DNA of 64,000 bases from Paguma larvata (taxonomy: Eukaryota; Chordata; Mammalia; Carnivora; Viverridae), in assembly GCA_030068075.1 (NCBI GenBank), contig CM057827.1, positions 69,764,500-69,828,499 of the forward strand, read 5' to 3'. Positions within the stretch are counted from its first letter, which is position 1, and each line of letters begins with the position of its first letter. Below are positions 54,781-64,000 of this stretch, piece after piece. The position numbers and the translations under genes are program-made. The notes beneath the pieces are model-generated. The model searched no databases. It was not told the origin of the DNA and was given only the letters and a program-made list of their open reading frames with translations.

Positions 54781-57344
54781 TTTCTTTCTTTTTTTTTCCT
54801 CCCCCTTTGGTTGGTCTCCTCAAATTACATTTCCCTTCCAGCTTCATCTCGGAAATAAAGGAAGGAGAGACCCACAGGGAGGGAGAGCGAGGAACACCCT
54901 GAGACTCGGGACCAGCTTCCACCCTAGAGGGGGGCTGCAGGGGGAGGAGGGAAGCGGAGGCTAGAAGGGCAGGGGAAGAGACCCCAACCCAGTCCCTGCT
55001 TCCCCACACGTCGCCCCCGCGCCCCCCACCCCTCTGCTGCACAAGCCGACGCTCACATTCTTTTCAAATGTCATATTTCCTTTGATCCTGGGCAGCGTTT
55101 CTCCATGTGTCTGGCTCGGCTCCTACCCAGCCAGCCACCTCCCCCTCTCACCCCCCCCCCACTTTGTATATTTTCTTGGAGAACTCTTCCCTCCTCCAAG
55201 CATCTGGAAGGCCCTGAGGGCTGGCGTCGGTGCACATTCCCCTGGCGACTCTGGCCTCGCCTCCCAGTGACTCAATTTCCCCTCTGCGGGTGTCGCGCGG
55301 GGGGGGCGGGGAACAGAGGGGTGAGTTGTTGAGCTCAAAAGTGGTACGAACGAGCCTGAAGACTGCTCAGAGTGCCAAGCTTCTCTGGGAAAAGTGGAGG
55401 GGGGCATCCCCGAGATTCTGAAAACCCTCCGATCTGTCTGGGCTGCAGCAGAGGCATGGAATTTATGACTTCTGCAATGTCCTGCCTGGGGAAGAGCGGG
55501 TATTTGTAGGTTTAGGTTGCTGTACACTTCTGCTCTCTGGCGCCCACAAAGACCCAGCCGCCCTCGCTCGCGAAGTCCCAGGTTTCTCGCGCGCCTAGCC
55601 TTTGTCCTCGCTCCGCTGCCCCCTAGCGGGCAAACCTGAGCACCGTTCGGCTCTCTCCCCTTGTGTGCAGTGGGGGCGGGGGGGGGGGTGGGTACGGGAC
55701 GCTTTGCCTAGTGCTCTGCACTTTCACAAGCTTGATTCAACGTCCTTGGAGGTGGACATTATTATTTTTTTAATCACAGCTACATTCTCCTTGTAAACGA
55801 CTCAAGCAATGCAAAACCATATAGTAAACGGTAATAGTCCACCATTTTGTGTACATACTAACATGTATGTCCACACACCTGCTCTTTTCAGGAACATGAG
55901 ACCATGCTGGAAGCATTTTTCATGGCTCGCTTTTTTTTTCCCTCACATCACAAATGGCTCTCGGTACGTGTGTATCTGAAAATGGTGACAAAAGTGCCCA
56001 TCTCTTCTTGTGAGGTTAGTGACACAGCTAGGTCTGCGGGTCCTTTACCAGTGCTAACTTCTCCATGCCGTATTTTACACAGGAATCCCTGTTAGGCTGA
56101 GCTCCTCCAAAAAGCTGAGCCTGGGACAAGTATGATATGCTGGTCGTTTATTGTGGAAAGCAATCTCAAGGGAAAAGCCAGGTGAGGAATGGGAAGAGGG
56201 AAAGTGGGAAGAGGGAAGGCAGGTCCAAGGATATGGTACTAGGCTGGCCACTGCTCTGAGCAACTGGAACACTATCCCACCAGGACTTTCTGTGGAACCA
56301 TGTAGACTATGAATCAAGAGACAAAGAGAGGAATATCTATCCACTCTCTCTTATGGTCAAAAGTCGCCCCTGGAGTTGTTAATTCCCTCACTCTTCCAAG
56401 TTTACACAAGTGTCAGAAATGACAGGTGTCCCACAAGGCTGCAGCCAAGGATTCTCTGGGGAAAAAGCAAAAGCTAGGTGCTATAGTTGGGAGCAGCTAC
56501 TGTCAGCTGACGCCTGCAAGTAGTTGGTTGCCACAGTAATAGCTAGAAGAAAAAGATGGATGGAGAGTATATGAGGCAGCTAACATGCGTCTGTACAAGA
56601 TCATTCATTCATTCAAACAAAAATATGTATCAGAGTACCTCTATGTGCAGAGGCAGTTCTAAGCATTGAGTACCTATACTTATAAGCCAAGCCCCCAAGA
56701 TTTGCAGTTATTATCAAGCTGGAAATACATTTCATACTTGACATCTCCCTCTTCTTTGCCCTCGGAACTGTAGAAAAGTATGTTTTATTCATGCAGTATC
56801 TACCTACCTCCTTACCATTCCCTTCACTGCCGCCCCGGTTCAGACCTTGATTTTTTCCTGACTGAGATTCTCAGTGACGACCTCTAACATCAGTAGTAGA
56901 CCTTACACATTTGACAACTGAAGGATATCATTTTCAAAGCCCATCTCTTCTGTAACAAAAATTATTTTCAGTATTAATCATGATATGAAACGTAACCATG
57001 ACCAGAAAAGAAATACGGAGAGTACAAATTTTCTTTTACCAGCCTAATATGCTCATAGCGATGCCAGGACTATATTTTAGTAATATGTAGATGTTACAGA
57101 ACAAGAAAGGAAAAAGCAATGGGTTAATCATTGTCATTATATACATATATTTTTTATCTTAAATAAAAAGGAAAAACACATACGTATTGACCTGTCATAG
57201 GAATGAATTAAGACGTTACAGTTTCTATTCCAGGTTCAGTCTTCCCATATAGACAATAGAGCCAAATTTGTTCTCTCTCATTCATGATTGATCAAAGAAA
57301 AATGTTTAATAATTTTACATGTTTTTAAATTTTTTATTATTTTA

Positions 57345-57519
57345 TTTATTTTTTTAATCAATTTATTGTCAAATTGGTTTCCACCAATTCCACCCAGTGC
57401 TCATCCCAACACATACGTTTTTGAAACAGAACTCACTTACCATAAAATTCACTCTTGGAAAAAATACTCAGTAGATACTAGTATATTCACAGAGTTGTGC
57501 AACCTTCACCATATATATC
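57345..57519. repeat. L1 fragments (part 1)
   Basis: TTTATTGTCAAATTGGTTTC is a carnivore L1 phrase. From about 57415 an older L1 3' UTR begins, including TATTCACAGAGTTGTGCAAC. Confidence 0.7.
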
Positions 57520-57537
57520 TAATTCCGGGATGTTTTC

Positions 57538-57772
57538 TTTTTTCTTTTTTTTTTTAATTTTTTTAAACGTTTTTTATTTTATTTTTGAGAGACATAGAGA
57601 GAGAGCGTGAGCAGGGGAAGGGCAGAGAGAGAGGGAGATACAGAATCCGAAGCAGGCTCCAGGCTCTGAGCCGCCAGCACAGAGCCTGACGTGGGGCTCA
57701 AACTCACAGACCATGAGATCATGACCTGAGCCGAAGTTGGCCGCTTAACCAACTGAGCCACCCAGGCGCCCC
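57538..57772 (-). mobile_element. CAN-SINE inserted in an old L1
   Basis: Reversed full-length copy. 18-bp target-site duplication TAATTC(C/T)GGGATGTTTTC at 57520-57537 and 57773-57790. Confidence 0.94.
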
Positions 57773-57965
57773 TAATTCTGGGATGTTTTCATCACCCCAA
57801 AAAGGGTGGTTAGTAGCCATTCTCCATTCTCCCGTTCCTGTAATTGCTGGAAACCACTAATCAACTTTCCGTGTCTATAGATTGCCTATTCTGGACATTT
57901 CATATAAATGGAATAACATAATATGTCAACTTTTGTGCCTGTCTTCTTTCACTTAGCATAAATTT
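57773..57965. repeat. L1 fragment (part 2)
   Basis: TTGCCTATTCTGGACATTTC then TTCTTTCACTTAGCATAA continues the L1 3' UTR across the SINE. Confidence 0.75.
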
Positions 57966-58403
57966 TTCTTCACACAAAGCAACAGATAGATCAATAGCTA
58001 GAAAAATGACTGTTTCATTGGTTATTGTTAAACCCTTTTATTAGTCTATAGCTTTTCACATGTTTACATCTTATCTCCCAATTAGATAATATATACCCAG
58101 GAGAAGCTACTAAGTTTGGGGGCAATTTGTTACACAGCATTTGCTCAGGCTTGAGGTCCAGGAGCTAGGATAAGATCTGGGCCCTTGCACCTGAGTTTGG
58201 TGCCATGATAGGATGGGACTTGAAGATTTTAAGGGGAGGGGACGAGTGTGGAAGGGTTGTGAATTGCTATGACCAGTAGGCAGACTGTGACAGACTTTCT
58301 CTTCTCGAGATGTATGTATTTATCCCATTCATGCCCTTCTTACAGGGTAACTGCTAGTCCTTCCACCCAGAGATGGGAGGCCTATGTTCTCCCCCTTGAT
58401 TCT

Positions 58404-58626
58404 TTTTTTGTTTTGTTTTGTTTTGTTTTTATTTATTTTTGAGAGCAGGAGAGACAACATGAGTGGGGGAGGGTTAGAGAGAGAGAGGGAGACACAGAAT
58501 CTGAAGCAGGCTCCAGGCTCTGAGCTGTCAGCACAGAGCCCAACACGGGGCTCGAACTCACAGACCATGAGATCATGACCTGAGCTGAAGTCGGCCGCTT
58601 AACCGACTGAGCCACCCAGGCACCCC
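58404..58626 (-). mobile_element. CAN-SINE
   Basis: Reversed copy with a (GTTTT)n tail. Target-site duplication TCCCCCTTGATTCT at about 58390-58403 and 58627-58640. Confidence 0.94.
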
Positions 58627-59059
58627 TCCCCCTTGATTCTAACCATGGACTTGTAACTGCGTTAACCAATGGCATACAATAACTTTCAAGGGTAGGTCAT
58701 AAAAAGGATACACATTCTGTCTGGAGTATGCTCTCTCCCTCCCTCTCTCTCTCTGTCTCAATGCTTGCTATGTTGCAAGGAAGCCCGAGTCACATGGAGA
58801 AGTCACTTGTATGTGGTGCAGCCAATTGCCCTGGCTAAAGTCTCAGTCAACAGTCAATATCAACTGCTACCCATGTGAGGATTCTAGCTCCCAGCCTCCA
58901 AGTCCCCTACCAGACATTGTGGAGCAGATAGATAGGAGCCTTTATCAAATATCTATGATGTGTCAGACACCACACTAAGCTCTGGGATACAGAGATTCAT
59001 AGGAGATAGTTGTTGACAGATTGAAGAGTTAGTAAGAGATGGTGTTTAAATAACTAGGT

Positions 59060-59455
59060 GCATCCATTAGAATAAGGCAAGGCTGTGTATGACATAAAAA
59101 CTTGACATATTGTTGGCTTCAATGAGATAGAAGTTTGTTTTTTCTCTCATATAAAAGCTCTACAGGTTAGCAGGCAAAGTCTCAGTATAGCAGCTCCAGC
59201 TCAAGATCTAATCATCACGTCCATATTTAAATGAACAAGAAAAAAGAAGAGCAGAAGAATACATACCCTCTCCCTACCTGCATCATTCATATTTACTTCC
59301 AGTTGGCCAGAATTAGTCATGTGGCCACATGTAGCTGTGAGGGAGGCTGGGAAATGTATTTATTCCAAGTGGACATAAGTCTAGCTAAACAGGTCATATT
59401 TAGGGAAAAAGACTACTGGGGCCAATTAGCAGCCTCTGCGACCTAGAGGAATGGA
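59060..59455. repeat. Old interspersed repeat, family not named
   Basis: GGCCAGAATTAGTCATGTGG, GGGAGGCTGGGAAATGTATT and a terminal TTAGCAGCCTCTGC occur in an order common in mammalian dispersed repeats. I cannot name the family. Confidence 0.45.
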
Positions 59456-59516
59456 GCTGGGGATGATCCATAAATTCCAATTACACATGTTGTCTCTTTC
59501 CTCTAATATATTTTCA

Positions 59517-59692
59517 GGGCGCCTGGGTGGCTCAGTCAGTTAATCGGCCAACTTTGGCTCAGGTCATGATCTCGCAGTGGATGAGTTCATGCCCCACATC
59601 GCAGAGCCTGCTTCAGACCCTCTGTCCCCTTCTCTCTGCCCCTCCCCCGCTCGCGCTCTCTCAAAAATAAAACATTTAAAATAAGAAATAAA
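59517..59692 (+). mobile_element. CAN-SINE
   Basis: Head GGGCGCCTGGGTGGCTCAGT with a small internal deletion; tail CTCAAAAATAAAACATTTAA. Confidence 0.9.
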
Positions 59693-59810
59693 ATGGCAGG
59701 TGCTGAGCTTTTTGTGGGCTGCTAAGCACTCACAATATGCCTTGTAGACCACTACTGCAATTAATTTGGTCCAATCTAAAATTCTCTTCTGCCATTTTTC
59801 TTTTTGAAAA

Positions 59811-60021
59811 ATTTTTTAAATTTATTTATTTTTATTTTTGAGAGACACACAGAGAGCGAGAAGGAGAGGGGCAGAGAAAGAGAGGCAGAGGGAGAATCTC
59901 AAGCAGGGTCTGCACTGTCAGCATGGAGCCCGATGAGGGGCTGGAACTCACGAACTGTGAGATCATGACCTGAGCCGAAACCAAGGGTCAGTCGCTTAAC
60001 CCACTGAGCCACCCAGGCACT
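59811..60021 (-). mobile_element. CAN-SINE
   Basis: Reversed copy ending CCCACTGAGCCACCCAGGCA. Confidence 0.91.
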
Positions 60022-60537
60022 CTCTGTCATCTTTCATAAATTCACGATCACATGCCTTAAATTTTACGATCACGTGGAATTCCCTAGATTTTGCCCAAGA
60101 AATTTCCTGCAGCTCCTTCTGAGTATCATTCCTATTTACTCTGATATGTTATTGCGTCTCTGGTTCACCCTGGTCGCAGGATGAGTATAAGGAAGTGAGG
60201 TGTGGGGTGGGAAATAGTAAAGCACTCTCCCCTCTGCCAGGGGGACACAATGAAAAACTGTTTCAAAGGAGACTGTGGGATTGGGTTTTTCCCAAGACTC
60301 CTAGTTCTTTTCTGATGGCCATATTTGGATTGTCAAGATCTTGATCTTTTTCCAGATCATTATTCTTACTTTCACGGCAGAATCTTGATGAGGCTGTAAA
60401 CTTACCTGCAACTCAACAACGTGCAAGATCTGCTTCAGAATGAAGTTTATATCTGACATCCAGGGAAAGATGCACACAACTGTGCTGTATTTTCTTCTGG
60501 GCTTGGAGGTGGAATGTTCTGTATTCTAAGATTTTTT

Positions 60538-60733
60538 TAATTATTTATTTTCGAGAGAGAGACAGTGAGAGCCAGGAAGGGTCAGAGACAGAAAGGGAGA
60601 AACAGAATTGGAAACAGGCTCCAGGTTCTGAGCTGTCAGCACAGAGCCTGAAGTGGGGCTTGAACTCAAGAACCGTGAGATCATGACCTGAGCCAAAGTC
60701 AGACGCCCAACCGACTGAGCCACCCAGGTGCCC
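60538..60733 (-). mobile_element. CAN-SINE
   Basis: Reversed copy. Target-site duplication CTGTATTCTAAGATTTTT at about 60519-60537 and 60734-60751. Confidence 0.94.
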
Positions 60734-61278
60734 CTGTATTCTAAGATTTTTATTCTCCAACCTTTAGCTACCCCCCTCCTAATACCATTGGAAGCAAACT
60801 CCAACCCTAAAATTCCACATTCCTCATCATCTTTAACTCGTTCTATGGAAACTGCTACCTGGTCCCTTAGTCTTATCTAGCTTGCTTTGCTCTAGCATAT
60901 GGAAAGAGTCTCATTTCCTTTTGCCGAATTTTTACTCTATATCCAATTCCATCCATCCCACACATTCTCTGCATACAGTCCTACCTATAGATTAGTGAAA
61001 AGACTTATTGAACAATCATTTCATTCGCCATCACTGAGATACCAAATTGAGGTTAAGAGCTCTTTGTACTTTGACCTGGTGACCAATGTATGGTATCGTT
61101 CATCCAATACCAGAATAGATGGTTTTGAGAAACAAGATGTGGCAGGCAGAGTAATGGTCCCCAGGTATTAGGCAAGAGTCTGAGAAGAAATTTCACCAGT
61201 CTTAGGGTCCTGAGAAAACAAAAATTGGAGTTCAAGACCTGTCGAGGAGGAGGACCCTGGTTAACATTCCTGGATTTC

Positions 61279-61519
61279 TTTTTTTTTTTTAATTTTTAAT
61301 TTTATTTTTTTTTTTAGCATTTTTATTTTCTTTTTGAGAGACACAGAGACAGAGCGTGAGCAAGGGAAGGGCAGAGAGAGGGGGAGATACAGAATCTGAA
61401 GCAGGCTCCAGGCTCAGCCGTCAGCACAGAGCCCAACACGGGGCTCGAACTCACAGACCTTGAGATCATGACCTGAGCTGAAGTCGGCCGCTTAACTGAC
61501 TGAGCCACCCAGGCGCCCC
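61279..61519 (-). mobile_element. CAN-SINE
   Basis: Reversed copy with a long T-rich tail. Perfect 16-bp target-site duplication AACATTCCTGGATTTC at 61263-61278 and 61520-61535. Confidence 0.95.
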
Positions 61520-61777
61520 AACATTCCTGGATTTCAGTTAGGGCCCCTGAAGAACTATACTCTCAGACTAAAGCTCTATCAGTAAGGGTTCACACAAGAG
61601 ACAGAAATCACACAAAAACTTGAACCAGGAAAATTTAATATAAAATATCAACTCTAATGGAGTATTAGAGTACTGAGAGATTGGCTTTTAAGAAAAAAAA
61701 GGAGAACTCTAAAGACAGGAATAACAGATACAAGAAAAGTCACTACCTCTAGGGCTAAAATCAAACATCAAGGAGGA

Positions 61778-61899
61778 GGGGCACCTGGGTGGCTCAGTCG
61801 GTTAAGCGATTCTTGATTTCAGCTCTGGTCATGATCTCACGGTTCATGAGTTTGAGCCCCACATTGGGCTCTGCACTGACAATGTGGAGCCTGCCTGGG

Positions 61900-61945
<46 letters not shown>

Positions 61946-62012
61946 TCTCTCCTCTTCTCTCCCCTCTCCAAATAAATAAATAAACTTAAAAAATAAATAA
62001 AATAAAATAAAA
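61778..62012 (+). mobile_element. CAN-SINE with a long (TC)n tract
   Basis: Head GGGGCACCTGGGTGGCTCAG, about twenty TC units, tail AAATAAATAAATAAAC followed by (AAAAT)n. Confidence 0.92.
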
Positions 62013-62429
62013 TGTCAGGGAAGACCACCCATCCCGCCCCAAACTCCCAGAGCTGAGATCCTGACCTAATTTAAGAGAACTGTGGCTCACTGGCTGGTGG
62101 AGGAGTCACTGAGATACTGCACCTCAGGAATCACTGCAAAGTTGTACAGGGAGGCACCAAGAGAAGTCATTTAGGGGAAAATGCCTCATCAGGGACAATT
62201 CACCGAGAAACCACCCAAGGAGGTGCCAGGCGAAACTGTCGGCCACTGGGTACTGCTGATTGCCTTGCTTTGCAGAAGCCGGCACTGGAGAGTTGTACGT
62301 GCCACCGAAGCCTGGCCAAAGGAACACCAAAACTAGGGAGAGCCCTCTTCCTCTTCCAGTGTTCCTCCAGCACCCTCTACTGACAATGCTTAATATTGTG
62401 CCAGCTGGCAAAAGAAACATTTACAGAAT

Positions 62430-62930
62430 CTAGCTCCCAGATATTGCAAAACAGGAAGTGAAGCATGGATTTGGAGCTGAGAGTTCATTGATAATTGGCA
62501 CAAAGGTAATTTAGAAATAGAAGAGCTTGGATGAAGACTGAAACACAGTTTCAAATCAACTGGACCCTACATTGGATGAAAGCGATTTTCCTCTATTCTA
62601 ATTGCCTGTCGGAAATACAAGAACTATCCGGGGAGGCAAACTGTCTCTGCAATTTTTTGTACAAACACCTGTCATTCAATCAAAACTTACAAAGCATACC
62701 AGAAGATACCGCCAAATGGCTGGAAACAAAGAGGGGAAAAAAATACTCAACAGAAACAGATCCACAGCTGAACTAGATACTAGAATTACAAGACATGGAT
62801 TTTGAAATAACTACACCCAGTCAGTTTGAGAAAATAGACGACAGGATGGAGATTTTCAGCAGAGAAATGAAATCTATTAGTCAAATGTAAAATCTAGAAC
62901 TGAAAAAAATCCAATAAATCATCACCTTTA
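62430..62930 (+). repeat. Possible old L1/HAL1 ORF1 fragment
   Basis: CATGGATTTTGAAATAACTA and AAATCTAGAACTGAAAAAAA resemble L1 or HAL1 ORF1-region phrases. Weak. Confidence 0.35.
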
Positions 62931-63009
62931 TTTCTCACTTCCCACAGGAGCTGACCCATGGCCAAGTCCCATTTAATTTTTCCCATTCAGAAAATTGCTT
63001 TACTTAATC

Positions 63010-63245
63010 ATAATTATCTTTGAAAGTCTATCATGTGTCAGGTACTGTAACATATGCATCATATACTTCTATCCACCTGTTCACCTTAAGTGAATACTAG
63101 TTTCCCCATTTTATACAGAAGGAAATGGATACAGATGAAGGAGTTTTCCCAAAGACAAACAGCTCTGAAATGGTGAAATTTAAATCCCAGCCCAGATCTA
63201 CCAGTCTGATTCCAAATCTGTGTTCTTCCCATTACACCGTGTCTC
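63010..63245 (-). repeat. MIR SINE (reverse)
   Basis: ATCATGTGTCAGGTACTGTA, CCCCATTTTATACAGAAGG, ACAAACAGCTCTGAAATGG and TTCTTCCCATTACACCGTG give almost the full reversed MIR. Confidence 0.75.
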
Positions 63246-63894
63246 TCCTCCCTACGTATCCGAGCAGATAGAAACTACTTTCCTTCCTATCTCTTCAACA
63301 CAATGTCATATCTTCACCTCGTTCCTATTTGGTGTTTTTCCTTTTTATAAAATTATACCTTTATCTCCGTGTGAGCTTAATCCTTCTACCTGAGCCCCTG
63401 AAATCCATCCTTCACCCCTGCTCAGGGTCCTCACTCCCACTCTTGGGCCTGTGACTCTTCCCTCTCTATTGCCATTCTCTCTTCTCCACAGCCCCAAGTC
63501 ATCTGCCCACCCCCTTAAAACAGAAAAGAAAAGAATCTCTTGATCCTTCTTCTTGGTTAATCTAACATCTTTTCCTCTCTTCCTTCCTTCACAAGCAAAC
63601 TTCTCAACAGTAATCCCTGCTCTCTGCTTCTACTTCCTCAGACCCTTCACTCATTAACTCGCTCAAAATGAAACCTAAAACGCCTCTTGCGAAGATCGCC
63701 CAAGTCCTCTTCGCTACCTAACCCCGCAGGCTGCCTTCACCCTGTTCTTATTTCCAGCAGATGCTCCTGGTTGTGCTCATCACATCTCCGAGTTCAGCCA
63801 CAGCTATGGTGGACAGTTCCGTATGAGGCCAGACTCACCTTGCACGGTCACCATCCTACCTCACATCTGCACCTTGACTTACTTTCTGCTTCAA

Positions 63895-64000
63895 GGTTGC
63901 ATTAGTCAGGGTTCTCCAGAGAAACAGAGCCGTCAGGGTGTGCATGCATGTGTGTATGTGTGTAAATAAAGATTTTGTTAGAGATTTATTACAAGAAAGT
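63895..64000. repeat. Start of an interspersed repeat, cut by the window edge
   Basis: GGTTGCATTAGTCAGGGTTC then TCCAGAGAAACAGAGCC and TAGAGATTTATTACAAG is a phrase common in mammalian dispersed repeats. The family is uncertain. Confidence 0.5.

Noticed and set aside
53300..64000. Search for RIPK3 or another gene upstream of NFATC4
   Set aside because: In human the next gene lies well over 20 kb away. I saw no recognisable exon here.

Overview
This is nuclear DNA of a carnivoran mammal, almost certainly a felid or other feliform. The decisive sign is the dispersed family of tRNA-Lys-derived SINEs of about 200 bp. They have a head like GGGGCGCCTGGGTGGCTCAG, a (TC)n tract and an AAAAATAAATAAA tail, which is the CAN-SINE form typical of cats and unlike the dog form. 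I counted about 43 copies or pieces. Older mammalian repeats (MIR, L2, MaLR/MLT1 LTRs, old L1) lie between them.

There are two protein-coding genes, both on the minus strand and in the same order as on human chromosome 14q11.2-q12. NFATC4 (coding 53119 down to 44457, ten coding exons, predicted 901 aa) is a calcineurin-regulated transcription factor. NYNRIN (coding 24651 down to 4474, eight coding exons, predicted 1895 aa) is a mammalian fusion of KH-like and NYN endonuclease modules with the C-terminal half of a captured retroviral pol (RNase H-like and integrase-like). I traced both reading frames exon by exon; every internal junction is GT-AG, phases agree, and no in-frame stop was met.

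Layout: 1-832 antisense L1; 833-2640 downstream flank of NYNRIN with an MLT1 LTR; 2640-4473 NYNRIN 3' UTR; 4474-14355 NYNRIN coding exons 2-8; 14356-24453 large SINE-rich NYNRIN intron 1; 24454-25500 NYNRIN first coding exon and CpG-rich promoter; 25500-44150 intergenic, SINE-rich from 28.5 kb; 44150-53300 NFATC4; 53300-55700 GC-rich upstream flank with a possible second promoter; 55700-64000 intergenic repeats. CAN-SINEs are absent from 42985 to 57537, a span covering all of NFATC4 and its flanks.

I found no bacterial-type system, CRISPR array, functional tRNA or rRNA gene. The most unusual biology is NYNRIN itself: an intact host reading frame in which the NYN acidic residues persist while the retroviral-derived catalytic residues look lost. 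Other notable points are a SINE triplet that records one unequal crossover, a Z-DNA-type GC/CA tract, and NFAT-type GGAAAA motifs beside a TATA-like box upstream of NFATC4.
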